Part shown: positions 12,866 to 23,451 of the stretch, piece after piece
Numbering within the stretch: position 1 is the first letter of the stretch
How the letters are laid out: the number at the start of each line of letters is the position of its first letter
DNA from: Volutella citrinella
Lineage: Eukaryota; Ascomycota; Sordariomycetes; Hypocreales; Nectriaceae
Assembly (NCBI GenBank): GCA_034401135.1
Contig: JAWZSP010000002.1
Coordinates: 5,580,001-5,644,000 of the forward strand
DNA length: 64,000 bases
Reading direction: 5' to 3'
Program-made: the position numbers and the translations under genes
Notes under the pieces: model-generated
What the model saw: only the letters and a program-made list of their open reading frames with translations
Told to the model about the DNA's origin: nothing
Databases searched by the model: none

Positions 12866-13195
12866 TTACTGGTACTGAACCGGCTTCTGGTTGACGGCTT
12901 CCTGATTCATTCCTCCAGGCGCCAACTGCTGCTGCTGCTGCTGCTTCAGGGCCTTGCGCTTCTTGAGCTTGGGCAGCACCACGAAGAAGATGATGCAGGC
13001 GATGATGAGGACGACGACAACGACAACGACGATGACGATGATGTATTTGGTTGGGAACTTCTTGGACTTTGGCTTGGTCTTGGTCGCTCGGCCCTCGAGC
13101 GCGTCATAGGCCATGGGCAGAGCGAGGGCGGCGACCTCAGGAAGGAGGAAGGAGAGCAGGGTCAGGGCGAGGCCGATTTGGGCTGTGAGAGACAT
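12866..13195 (-). CDS. Small single-pass membrane protein, function unknown
   Basis: This is a 109-residue protein. I chose the ATG at 13195 because it starts a credible signal peptide (residues 1-24, ending ALALP); the frame is open further upstream but that part looks like 5' UTR. A lysine-rich stretch (about 39-50) precedes one very strong membrane segment made mainly of Val and Ile (51-74), then a basic K-L-K-K-R-K anchor, a six-Gln tract (85-90, encoded by CAG repeats) and a short polar tail. The layout suggests a type I plasma-membrane or endomembrane protein with a small cytosolic tail. No family is recognised. It is the first intact gene next to the AT-rich island. Confidence 0.55.
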   Translation of the reverse strand: MSLTAQIGLALTLLSFLLPEVAALALPMAYDALEGRATKTKPKSKKFPTKYIIVIVVVVVVVLIIACIIFFVVLPKLKKRKALKQQQQQQLAPGGMNQEAVNQKPVQYQ

Positions 13196-13874
13196 GATGA
13201 TGATGATGGTGGGTCGGCGGTGCGGGTTGCTTGTGTGGGGGTTCGTTCGTTCGTCGTGGAGACTGCAGACAAAAAGTTTGTGAGTGTGCGAGTTTGCCAA
13301 GAAACGGGACGGGGCAGTGGAGAAAAGCCAAGACTTGAGCTTAATATACCTAGCACAAGATTGCTTGAGAGGACTAGCCATCCCCGGGTGGTGACATGCC
13401 GTAATTACACTCACGCATCAATTGCCCTGTCAGCGTGCATTAGGAGTTTGAAGAAAAGCGCTAGGGCTGCTCAGCTGGGCATCAGCCGCACTGCCGCCTA
13501 ATTAATAGCCGTCCGATCCGAATCCTTGCATTGGGCGGTCAGCCGCACCGAGTTGGCGTGGCAGGGCTGAACGCCTGGACGCCGTGCTAAAACGGGGATG
13601 CAAGGGGCTGCTAATAACACTATGCGATCAGCTGCAGGGATGCGAAGCCACCAGACCCGGGAGGATGCCGGATTGCCGATATCAGAGGCATTCAGAGACG
13701 GTGGTCGTCTCTACAGTTGCAATAAGCTGATGCGAAACCACGGGACAACATTCACAATCGTCTCCATCAATCTGGCTTGCCTGTTGCCATCCTAGACAAA
13801 TTTATATCAATTACTAGTATATCCCCTGTCCCTGGTTAGCTAAGATGAGACATGTTTAATTTGTTAGCGGCGCC
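13196..13874. other. Intergenic region, no clear gene
   Basis: This holds the 5' flank of the small membrane-protein gene and the 3' flank of the SDR gene. Short ORFs on both strands lack recognisable motifs, and no repeat stands out. Confidence 0.4.
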
Positions 13875-14940
13875 TTACCCATCAACTACCAGAGTTGACC
13901 CACTCATGTACGAACTCATTGGCGATGCAAGGAAACAAATCGTTTCCGCAATCTCAGCTGGTGTCGCTAAGCGGCCCATGGGGATCTTATCAATTTCCTT
14001 TCGCATGACCTCGCTCTCACTAACAGCACCTTCGAGGTTTTTGGTATCGACATAGCTGATAGAGAATATGAGAAGGAGGACTATATATGCTGGGGAGCGA
14101 CTCACCCCGGACATATTGCGTTGATTCGAATGCCATCTTTGGCATAACAGTTCGCTTCCTGGGGAAGGTTTAGCTTGGTAAAAGCAAAAGGCTGGCTATA
14201 TTAAAATTACCCCTTTGGTCACGGCTATCACACCATGTTTGCTGTTAGATTTTAGCACGGGGCCAAAGATCCTAGAGGGTTTCTCAGGGCCCAATTTCGA
14301 TACATACCTAGCATTATATGCAGGTGCAGGAGTCGAGACAGCTGGGCTAACAAGGCCAAAAATGGATGACATATTGACAATAACGCCTCTGCTCTTGATG
14401 CCAGTTCTATTCACATAGTTAGAGACTCGCCGTGGAGAACCAAGGTGTCAACTCACCGCAATTCCACAGGCTCTTGCTTGAGCATCTGCTTGATCTCTTC
14501 TCTTTGAGATGCCCACATGCCCGTTAGGTTGACATCAATGACTTTGCGATATTCATCTAATGTGATTTCCGTTGATCTCTTGATCGACCCGGCAATTCCG
14601 ACGTTGTTCACCGCAATTTCGAGGCTACCGAACTTGTCGACCACACTCTGCACTACCTGTGCAATTGAATCGGCCTGACCGATATCAAACTCAATTTTCA
14701 GTATGTCAACAACCTCACCGAATTGCTGGTGGATCAGTTCAGCGGTTCTGTCTAGGCCAGCAGGATCAATATCCAGCACGGCCAGTTTCCGGATTCCATG
14801 CCGTGCAAAGGCCAAAGCCGTCGCCTGACCAATACCTTGGCACAGTCGTTAATACCAATAGCTGGCATAATGCAGTGTTTTCCCATCTTACCTGCCCCAG
14901 CACCGGTAACAAGTGCAACGCCTGAGAGAAGGTCTGCCAT
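13875..14940 (-). CDS. Short-chain dehydrogenase/reductase (classical SDR)
   Basis: This predicts an NAD(P)-dependent oxidoreductase of 263 residues. Exons are 14892-14940, 14457-14835, 14308-14406, 14211-14241, 14106-14158 and 13875-14055; the five introns are 50-66 nt and the sum is exactly 264 codons. The cofactor motif TGAGAGIG is at residues 12-19, NNVG follows mid-protein, NMSS (about 154-157) supplies the catalytic Ser and YNASK the Tyr173/Lys177 pair. Later blocks RINAICPG and PMGRLATPAEIA, with the VVDG end, are typical of fungal SDRs. An upstream in-frame ATG at 14988 is possible. It lies 0.7 kb downstream of a P450 on the same strand, suggesting a shared oxidative pathway; the substrate is unknown. 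Confidence 0.85.
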
Positions 14941-15602
14941 CCTGTCTTGAATGATATCTGAATAATAGAGAGCAGTAGCGCAACTCACATACTACTCAGC
15001 CGGAATATGTACGTTGTACGCATCTACGATGACGTCTAAGCACTCGTACTTAGACCAAAAAAAGCAAATATTTCGGGCCTCGAGCTCGTCCGGCCCGAAA
15101 CGGAGTGTACACGGGCCGCTCGGATCAGTGTTTTCCGGCCGACTGCAGTAGCTGGCAATCGGGACCTTATACTTTTGAGGGGTAATTTAATGATCTAAGC
15201 CTCTTCCGAGTTAGTATGCAACGAAACACCTATACGGAGATGCGCCGTCCCGAGATGCGCCGTCCCGAGATGCGCCGTCCCGAGATGCGCCGTCCCGAGA
15301 TGCGCCGTCCCGAGATGCCTAACCCCGCACCACTCCCTCGCTAATGCTCCAGGTCAAAGTGCTGGCCATCCTGGACCTTTTTGTACTCTCTGTATGTCTC
15401 CCTTCTCCCTCCCCCGTAGTCAATCATTCTGACATCAAAACAGTTTCATTCAACCTAATATCTCAAATTATTGTAAAATTGTATAGCGACAACTAGATAC
15501 TAAGGGTGCGTAATAATGATTGTCATGCTGGATCGGATACAGGAATGTGAACGAAGACGATAAGACTCTTATTAGATGTCTTCTTTTCATTCTAAGACCT
15601 AT
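14941..15602. other. Intergenic region between SDR and P450
   Basis: This contains the SDR promoter, with a GC-rich patch at 15070-15150, and the 3' flank of the P450. The only clear structure is the 15-bp tandem repeat listed separately. Confidence 0.5.
15237..15319 (+). repeat. 15-bp tandem repeat, five and a half units
   Basis: The unit gagatgcgccgtccc is repeated five times without a mismatch, followed by a partial sixth copy. It sits between the SDR start and the P450 stop. Perfect identity points to recent expansion by slippage. It is GC-rich and has not been RIP-mutated. Confidence 0.9.
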
Positions 15603-17531
15603 TTAGACCAAGGAAACTCGAAGGTGCATTCCATTCATAGGCCGGAGACTGACTCCACTCTTCTGTGGCTCGACGTAACCAGTATTTTCGAATGAAAAGT
15701 TACGGATTAGCTCAGCCATAATTGCCTTCATCTCTAAGAGGGCAAATTGTTTACCGATACAAATCCGCGGCCCCTGGGAAAACGCGAGTGATACATATGG
15801 ATCCTTCGCTTGTTCTGACAGCTCGTCCCACCGATCAGGGTTAAATAGGTCGGCATCTGGGCCCCAAATGGTAGGGTTGAAGTGAGGAGCTGCCGGCGCT
15901 ACATTAATCAATGTTCCTTTAGGGATGAAAACGCCTTCGATAGTAAGGTTTTCGGCTGCCTGTCGGTGAAAGTTTGGGGCTTTGTCACGGAGTTAGTTAC
16001 CACCTTAAAAATACCAATCGGGACTTACCTGGCGGGTAGAATCGCAAAACTTCGTTGAAAAAGTTGTTCATATAGGGCAAATCTTCAAGTTCGGCCTGGG
16101 TTGGTACAGCGGCAGTTATCTTAGCCCTGACCTCGGCGCGAAGTCTGCTCTGTACGTCTGGATACAGTGTGAGAGTGTAAAGAGCCCAGGTCAAGGCGCC
16201 TGCTGTAGTCTCGTGTCCGCTGCACAATTGTTAGGAATTAGAGGAGTAAATAATGAAGTAAGAATTGAGACTACAAAAGGCGGGAAGGTTCAACTTACGC
16301 GGACATGAAGTTTAGCAGCTAGGCCAAGTTAGCAATCGATTGCTTCATCGTCGCCAATACGATACTTACGTTACCCAAGATGTCCTCATCGGAAATCATA
16401 TTTTCTTTCTCTTGCAGAATCATCAGAGTCAGTAAGTCGGAGGTGCTCTTTTCACTAAGAATTTCTCCTCTGTTATGCTCCATTCTCCTCTGTTGGATAT
16501 GCGCGCGTAAAATGCGTCGAACCTCTGAATTTGCATGCACATAACTGCGGTTGGCTTTTATTGGTAGAACTGAACGTATAGGGACAAACTGGTTGATGGC
16601 TGATATCAAGACTTGAATCGGTGTTGCGTGCTCGAAGACTGTTGCATAGTGTTTAGCCAATGGAGAGGAGGTTGAAAGACAGTTGAGTTGATATCCGAGA
16701 GCGGCGACGCCTACAATGTCAAGTGTCGTGTTTGAAAGAAGGTCAGCGACTTGTTATGTTAGCGAGCAGAACGCAAGCGAACAATGGTGCAACGTAAAGG
16801 TTTCCTACAATCTATGACATCCTTCCCTTGTTTAATGGATCTGTGTATCACAGATGAGGTTTCCTGCGCTTTCTGTCGGAAAAATGAGTGCATTCTTCGG
16901 ATGTTTGCAAATGAGAATGGGGCTGTGAGTTCATCGTTAGTTTGTCCGAGACCAGAGGCCATTGAGACTGTTGCCTTACTAATTAGTTTCTTCCTGAGTC
17001 GTCTGTGATCCTGGCCTTCGGTAAATAACACCCCATCGCCTGCAATCTCACCAACAATTCTTTGCCAGAATGGTGGCTTGATGAAGGAATAGCAAGATGT
17101 TTGTAACACTGCCTTTTGCGCTCGCGCATTGTTCACCATTAACACCTCCTTGTTCAGAAATGATGTGTAGCGAATAAAAGGGGCATCCGGGCATTGCTTC
17201 ATCCATTTGATCTCTAGCTCACTCGGAAGGGCTTTGAATTGATTCAGGACCTGCCCTAACAGGAACGTGTCGCCCTATTGCATGTAAGCTGAAGCGCCAC
17301 TTTTGATCTGCAAGAGGGCATTCGCACTCTGGGGGTTGGTAGCTTCCTAAGAGGGGAGAAGAAAAACGGCCACACAGTGATATAAAAGAGTTTCAGTGTC
17401 AAGTACTGGACAGCTGTCAAAGCAAGAAAGCGGGCAAGCAGGCCCTCCGATGGTGGTTGAGGATGAAGATACTGGATAAGTACCGTCTCTAGTAAGGCGG
17501 CCGCGCCGCTTTTAGCGATGTCATTCACCAT
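15603..17531 (-). CDS. Cytochrome P450 monooxygenase
   Basis: This is an intact P450 of 545 residues. Exons are 17328-17531, 16809-17274, 16370-16749, 16299-16318 (only 20 nt), 16029-16219 and 15603-15979. An N-terminal hydrophobic region (about 35-60) followed by PLRKLPTP is the usual ER anchor and proline hinge. The I-helix motif AGHETT, the K-helix ExxR (NEVLR), a PDRW-like meander and the heme-binding FSQGPRICIG with Cys494 are all present, so the enzyme should bind heme. The microexon carries the start of the I-helix (LLNFMS). It is transcribed toward the SDR and diverges from a DUF3237 gene. Substrate and CYP family cannot be assigned by eye. Confidence 0.9.
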
Positions 17532-17952
17532 CGTTGGTGTAGATACGGTTTTAGCAACGCATAAAAATCACTTGATGGTCTGAGTCAATGAGTTCAAGGG
17601 AGGGCGGAGAATTTGCAATGGTGGAAAGTTGATTGGCATGGTATTATCCAGCTATACATCTCTTGGATCCTTGCCAAACGCGGGGAAGGTGGCAAGATCC
17701 GGCATTTGTCGATCCGGAACTCCGGGATCTCGATCTGACCAGGTGATGCAACGTCTGCAGCTTCACTCCACAGGTGGCTCGGATATCGCGCTTCTCGGCC
17801 CGGGGTGGACCGAAACACTAACTCGGAGCCGGCTGGGGTATTAGAAGAAGTTGGGGGTTAATGTCCTGGAATTTCTCAGTCAGCTTCAAACCCAGACTTG
17901 GCTTTCTTGAGAAAATAAATTGTCGCCAGGAAAAAGTCAGCTAACGTACAAC
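17532..17952. promoter_or_regulatory. Divergent promoter region between P450 and DUF3237 genes
   Basis: About 420 bp separate the two divergent start codons. A shared bidirectional promoter is therefore likely. No operator could be recognised, and small ORFs here lack motifs. Confidence 0.4.
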
Positions 17953-18505
17953 ATGTCACCAATCGAGCAACCAAAACTGACCCACACATTCGATCTCACA
18001 ATAGTCGGGCCGCCTGGATTTGCATCAGAACCAAGCCCGCATTCGAACATAAGTGTGGCACATGGTAATACGCTTGCTTTCCATCGTGACGAAAACTTGA
18101 CTGATGCTCCTACTTGCAGTGTATGAGGGGTCGTTAAAGTCGGCTGATGGCACCATTGACATTCCTCTGGCCGCCGGTAGCGACTGGATGACGCTACACA
18201 AAGACTACGCAGAGATCGATGCCCGCGTTTCTTGCGCCTCGCCAGATGGCGCTGATGAAAAACTAAATTGCGATATCCAATACAAGGGAAGAATCCATTT
18301 TCATGGACCGATGCTAGAGCTATTCAGTGGAGAGAAGAGCTCGCTAGACTTTGGCGAGGGGTACTACTACACTGCTCCTATTCTTTCGAGTAGAAGTCCA
18401 GGGCTTGCTTGGGTGAATAAGACTGTGTTTGTTTGCATGGGCAAGATTAGTACGACAGACAGTGGGCAAATCCAAGTTGTGTATAGAATATTCAAGATTG
18501 ATTAA
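17953..18505 (+). CDS. DUF3237 family protein
   Basis: This gives a 165-residue soluble protein from exons 17953-18064 and 18120-18505 (55-nt intron with a TTGCAG acceptor). The ATG at 17953 gives MSPIEQPKLTHTF, a start common in this family. The pattern F-D-L-T-I-VG, then IPLAAGSDWM, then a Y-A-E-I-DARVSCASPDGA segment and an Y-KGRIHFHGP stretch fits DUF3237, a small beta-barrel family often found in fungal metabolic clusters with no settled reaction. Position beside an SDR and a P450 suggests an auxiliary enzyme or binding protein in that pathway. The family match is from memory. Confidence 0.7.
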
Positions 18506-18760
18506 TACAGACAATCCTATCAGTTATGAACTGGACATAAAGGTTCAGAGGTCTCTATTACCTTCTTCCTCACAGAGCTAGTGGAACTCACATGCTTTTG
18601 TAGGCTCTTTTATGGGGTAATTCACCTCCCGGTACTGGTGATTACTTTAGTCACTGAGTGTCGCGATTAATTTCCAAGCGGCTCCCAGCTGAGTGTATAT
18701 TGCATATGTTGAGAATTGCTCCTAAATAAGCAGGGAGCAGTATTTCAGTATTCAGTTTGG

Positions 18761-19525
18761 CTAGGGAGTGGATGCATCGCTATCCCCCGTTTCCAAATGA
18801 TCCCTATGTATGGCCCTGAACAAATAGTATGCATCAAAGAGAAACTGTATTCCAAACGTCACCAGTGGGAGCCAGAAGCCGAGCGCGCCGTTCCAAGCAA
18901 ATGGCCCAGATGTGGTGGTGTGGACCGCCACAGACCACATGAACATGGCCGGAATGAAGAAGTTGACGTATGCCATGGCTTTGGGATATAAGGGCTTTGG
19001 TCGGTTGTCGATGAGAATGGCGTATGACCAAGACCAGCACTGGACAATGAACATTTGGAAGGGCATGATTGCATACATCCAAAAGGTGTCGTTCGACAGC
19101 TCCACCAGCTCAGGGTTTCGTTGTGCTCTTAATCCTGCAACTGCCAAGTGCATGCCAGGCATGAAGAACCCAATTGTTCCAGAAATGCCCCCAGCGAGTT
19201 GTAGCTGAGGAAGAATTGCAGGGATGCCCGGGATCCTGCCCATTTGATCCGAAATGATGACAGTATAAGGCAGATAGAAAGCGCCAGAGAACATCATTAA
19301 TACACTAGCGGCATGAATACCTTTTTGGTGCTTGATGTAGTGCTCTGCCGTGCGCTCTGGTGTCCAATTCGGGTTCAAGGGGGCAAGGAAGTCAGCGGCT
19401 AGGAAGGAAATAAAGAAGAGAGTGCCGCAAATCAGGCCACCAGAGGCGAATATATAGTGGACATGCTTTGACCTGATCAATGGAGGCGTCAAGGTCCTCT
19501 CCTTGGAAAGATTCAAGAGCCCCAT
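18761..19525 (-). CDS. Six-TM integral membrane protein, function unknown
   Basis: This is a single-exon gene of 254 residues. Hydrophobic segments lie at about 24-46, 70-92, 109-130, 149-171, 184-203 and 213-237, with a short charged C-terminus (ETGDSDASTP). No signal peptide, transporter signature or catalytic motif is obvious. Similar polytopic proteins without annotation are frequent in fungal accessory clusters. It points tail-to-tail at the DUF3237 gene with about 250 bp between them. I cannot assign a function. Confidence 0.7.
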   Translation of the reverse strand: MGLLNLSKERTLTPPLIRSKHVHYIFASGGLICGTLFFISFLAADFLAPLNPNWTPERTAEHYIKHQKGIHAASVLMMFSGAFYLPYTVIISDQMGRIPGIPAILPQLQLAGGISGTIGFFMPGMHLAVAGLRAQRNPELVELSNDTFWMYAIMPFQMFIVQCWSWSYAILIDNRPKPLYPKAMAYVNFFIPAMFMWSVAVHTTTSGPFAWNGALGFWLPLVTFGIQFLFDAYYLFRAIHRDHLETGDSDASTP

Positions 19526-20255
19526 GATGAATGAACAGGATAAGGTGTTGCGACCGTTTTGGCTGGATTGTCTCGCTGATGTCCGAATGTCCGACTGAGC
19601 TTTAAAGCATACAATTATTGAGATAAAGTTCTTATATGAGATAGACTACCTAATGTATCTTTATAGAGCGGGATAAGACCTTCTAACAAAGTAGGTAGCA
19701 GGGGCTAACAATCTGTATCTGATCTCTCGAACTGTCGATCCGGATGCAATCAGGGCCGATATAAGTCTTGTGACCTCTCTATATGCGGAGTCCGGACCGG
19801 AAATTTAACCCTATAATGTCTTGTGACCTCTCTACATACCGAGTCCGGACCGGAAATTTAACCCTATGATGAATCGAGATACCCGAATATAGCCATCTAA
19901 TGCCTGCAGCATAGTGGGCCGGGCATCCGAAGGACACAGCAGCCAACCAGTAGATTGCAATGGCGTCACAAGACCTAAGCTGAGAAACTCGCGGAATGAT
20001 GTGATTTTGCGCCAAATTTTGTGAAACTCCATCAAGCAAAGCTCTCATAGATAGGCGGAGGCAAAGGTGGGGAGTCAGAGCCTGATAATCACAAACTTAA
20101 TTGTTCATGCTAACATTAAGACAACACCTATACACCTTATCGAGCTATACACTCCACGGTTAGAAGAAAACCATTCCCTATTCTTGCTGCTTTCTTAGTC
20201 CACCCAGGATCATCATCCGCGATCAAAATTACATGTTGCACCGTGCAACACGGCT
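19526..20255. other. Intergenic region with a short tandem duplication
   Basis: No supported gene is seen. The main structure is the 53-bp duplication at 19766-19871. The short minus-strand ORFs crossing it lack motifs. Confidence 0.4.
19766..19871 (+). repeat. 53-bp direct tandem duplication (two units)
   Basis: Units 19766-19818 and 19819-19871 both begin tcttgtgacctctcta and contain the palindrome-like tccggaccgga. They differ at only a handful of positions. Each unit carries the same 'gagtccggaccggaaattta' stretch. Confidence 0.85.
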
Positions 20256-20525
20256 TTACAGAGGAGGCTTGCAGTTTGACTTCTTAGATGTAATCGTGTC
20301 AGTCGCTCTCACATTGTTGGTGACTGTGAGCTTGCAATTCTGATCGTGATAGTAAGAGATCAATACGCCGGTCTCGACATTGCTGAAGCCGAAATTATTG
20401 TCCTCATACCAGCAGCCCGATCCAATAAGTTGGCCCGACTGATTGCGCAGTTCAGTCAAGCAAACCCCATGGACACCTTGGGTAGCCACGGCGAGAAGGG
20501 CAACGAGGGAGCCAAGGCGAGCCAT
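20256..20525 (-). CDS. Small secreted cysteine-containing protein (effector-like)
   Basis: This predicts an 89-residue protein. The ATG at 20525 gives a clean signal peptide (MARLGSLVALLAVATQGVHG); an ATG nine codons upstream would add charged residues and is less likely. The mature part of about 69 residues has four cysteines (in VCLTE, GCWYE, QNCKL and SNCKP), which could form two disulfides, and is otherwise polar. Size, secretion signal and Cys content fit the operational definition of a fungal small secreted protein. No family is recognised. Flanking DNA is repeat-bearing and gene-poor. Confidence 0.55.
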   Translation of the reverse strand: MARLGSLVALLAVATQGVHGVCLTELRNQSGQLIGSGCWYEDNNFGFSNVETGVLISYYHDQNCKLTVTNNVRATDTITSKKSNCKPPL

Positions 20526-22571
20526 ATCTAGGTCGACACCAATTAGCTTCAAATTCAGAACATAGGCAGATCCCTTAGATATTTACTGATTGTGATATAT
20601 CGTTGAGTGTATAAGATATACTGCTAAGAGTGAGATAGAGAAGAGCTTGAACAGTGATAGTAAAAGGATATTAGGGTGAGTGATTATATAGTTATCAGTT
20701 TAAAGGAATAGTGTATCGGATTTATAATCCAGCTGTGATAACTGTAATGTTTTACTTAAAAAGGAAGGTAGTATTATTAATTAACAAAGTATTACAAAGT
20801 CTCCCTCTATAATATAGTAACTATTATGAACCTAGAATCAGGGATATCCTGGGAATATAAGCCCCTGTAATTATTATAAGCCAATCGCGTACCAACCTCG
20901 TCCCGAGGTTGATCTGGAAGTCTCGTCTCGGCTGGGAGAAGGTAATAAGAGTCTGGGCGGCATGCCGGAGCTTGCAATAAGGGTCTTAAAGTCTAGACCA
21001 GTCTTACGTTAGACGACGTCCTGACAGGGAGTAATAAGGCGTTAGCTAAATGCTCTATAGACCCTCGCCGAATCCTTACAATTACCCCCCCCCCTAATAG
21101 CACGCCTCAGGCTGTGTGCCAAGCTCAAGGCATAGCGACGTCTTCCGACCAGTTTGTGCAGGTCCGGGCGTCTCTGACTTGCCAGTCGCAACTGCGCAAG
21201 CCGCGGGCCGAGGTTAGCAGGCAGCCAATACTAACAGGTACATGCCAAATGCCGGTATTACCTGTGCTTGCCATCTCGGGGATATAATGTATATAACTTG
21301 AGCCTGTTTTTTCAGAGCCCGCGGCTGAAAATTCGGTTAAAAAAAGAGGGACCATGCATTAACAATTTAGATTTCTGACAACGTAGAACGAGGCTTACTG
21401 GATGGCGGTGAAATCCGTCGGTGTGTGTGGGGAGATGCATAGGTATGGCCACACGGACCCTTGTGAGACAGCTGGGCCCTTAATGCTGGGCCCTTGACGG
21501 GCTGTGATAATTCCGTGGAATCCGTCGGTGTGTGCAGGGGAGAAGAGACCCACAGGTATTGCCACACGGACCCTCGCGAGACAGCTGGGCCCTTGACGGG
21601 CTCCGATGATTCTATAGAAGTAATATGTATATAAAATATTAAGAAGTAGAGGCAGAGAGATGCTCCATTCAGGTAGAAAGCTTTCGTTATGGAATGGAGG
21701 ATAAAAAATTTCATATCTCCCGTCAGAATATTGGAGCGTGGCGGCTCGGGTTTCGTTCACCTATCCAGGATACTATTTGATTCCTTTAAATCTGTCATAA
21801 TAGGCTGACTACAACTGTTATAACATAGTCAAACCGATCCATCTGGTATAATTGAAACAATTCCTCAAACTTAACAGCCTTTTCCAGATGGAGCATCAGC
21901 CCCTTCCTGGGCTGTGACCTGTAGGCACTATACTTTCTATAAGTTCCCGAGCACTCTTAGCTGCAAAATTAAATACTCCCAGGGCTGAGAAAAGAGAAAC
22001 GTCTATACTAATGGTCCCTTGTTTTGTTTGTCTATATCTAAGCACGACCCATAGCGAAGCGTGTCTAGTTGTAGCCGCTTCTGCTTTCTCAGCGCCTTGA
22101 TAAGGTCACTCGTCGGTGCTGTAAAGAGAACAACTTCCACAGCGCGCCCCAGTAAATTCAGCTTATTAAATAGTATATTTAAAAAGCTGCCATTACAGTA
22201 AGTGGCAAGTTGGGCCTTAATCAGACCTATGGATGAAGTTGAATGCCATACTAGCGCTGATGTCCCGCCAAAACGTTATCCGCCACGCCCTCAGCCTGTC
22301 ATTTATCGACACGTACTTCTTTGTGTTACGCCAGATGCGGACTTTCGATTAGAAAATACAAGTTGGGCATTATCCAAAGTGCAAAGCCAGCCTTGGGCAC
22401 AATGGGCTTTTCAGGGCATCAAGCAACACCCTTCACTATGAAAATAAGCAGAAATCCATCCTGCCTGCTCCTCTTTTCCCATGGTATTCTTGCACAACAT
22501 CGAGGCGCCCTCGATACTGAGACGGCTTGCCGCAACATCACCACAAAAGCTTGATTTGCACCAGGCAAGAG
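20526..22571. other. Gene-poor stretch with AT-rich parts and a local duplication
   Basis: Bases 20600-20880 are AT-rich and look RIP-affected. Bases 20890-21120 are mixed and include a run of nine C near 21087. A degenerate direct repeat of about 110 bp occurs at 21402-21615. Short ORFs (for example minus strand 21395-21760 and plus strand 22202-22441) carry no recognisable domain, and I do not support a gene here. Confidence 0.4.
21402..21615 (+). repeat. Imperfect direct duplication, about 105-110 bp
   Basis: The series aatccgtcggtgtgtg, then ccacacggaccct, then gagacagctgggccctt, then gacgggct occurs twice in the same order. The first copy has a small internal extra 'aatgctgggccctt'. This creates an open but probably non-genic repetitive reading frame on the minus strand. 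Confidence 0.7.
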
Positions 22572-22985
22572 AATGGCACCGATCCAGGACCCCGTGAATG
22601 TGGCAACGCTCGAGGAAGGAGACAAGCAACTGAAGAGGGTCGTCAAGTCATACATCGACGACATCAAGTTCCTCCCCGGCATAGGTGCTGTAACGGACAA
22701 CCAGAAGTGTGCGCCTTCATCTTACATTCCATAGATGCGGATTACCCGGCTGCGCTTCCGGGCGCCGTCAAGGGTGAGTGCCGACCTGCGCATTATGGCT
22801 ACGACATTTCCCTCAATGCTCGCCGCATTGCCGGGTCTGGACACATCGACTTTGTCGAAGACATGAACCTCGGTCATTATCGCTACAGCACAAGCACTGG
22901 AGTTCTCCGAGACTGCCTTCCGGCGCACAAGAACGAGAGTTATGGGACTGGGAGGCTGGATTATACGAGCGTGATGCGAAAGTAT
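22572..22985 (+). pseudogene. Possible gene fragment or degraded ORF, unrecognised
   Basis: An ATG at about 22574 opens a plausible protein start (MAPIQDPVNVATLEEGDK, then YIDDIKFLPGIGAVTDN) that meets a stop after about 50 codons. Another frame is open to 22988. Codon usage looks protein-like, but I could not find splice sites giving one continuous product. It may be a pseudogene, or a short gene with an intron I missed. No family is recognised. Confidence 0.25.
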
Positions 22986-22989
22986 TGAC

Positions 22990-23451
22990 ATCCAATGGGG
23001 GTTGTGTCATGCTGAAGGATAGTCCTTGAGGTTTGCCACACAGCTAGTCCATAAATTGGCATCCCCTGTCAGTCTCGGATCCGACCCCGGCCAATTCGTA
23101 TAGCAGAGCGGAAATAGAGGCTCGTGTGGGCTGTGCACACAAATCTAACGGCATCTTATTGGCCCCATATCGTCGTCGGCCGCCTTGTGATGCTAGTTGG
23201 TTCAACCTCTTCCTCTCCAAGTCTAGCGTATTCATCTGACCATTGGAAAGCTCGTAACATACCCCTGCGCCGCGTCCCGACATGGAGGGCCGCGCAACGA
23301 GTTTCTGGGGTGCCATTCGTCGCTTGAATGGGTCAACCAAAACACCGCGTGATTACCTTGATAGATAAATAGTTGATGCCCCCGCAATGCCTGCAACCTG
23401 CAGCTAGCACTTTTCTTGGCAGCATCATACCCGTAGCCATTCATCACCGAA
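22990..23451. other. Intergenic region, nothing clear
   Basis: This is the 5' flank of the following plus-strand gene. Short ORFs on both strands are without motifs. Confidence 0.35.

Noticed and set aside
12854..13501. Plus-strand 215-codon ORF rich in Asp and Leu
   Set aside because: It is the antisense shadow of the single-TM gene: the Val/Ile TM and Gln repeats read backwards give poly-Asp and poly-Leu.
17594..17818. Minus-strand 74-codon ORF upstream of the P450
   Set aside because: Short, no motif, and positioned in the divergent P450/DUF3237 promoter.
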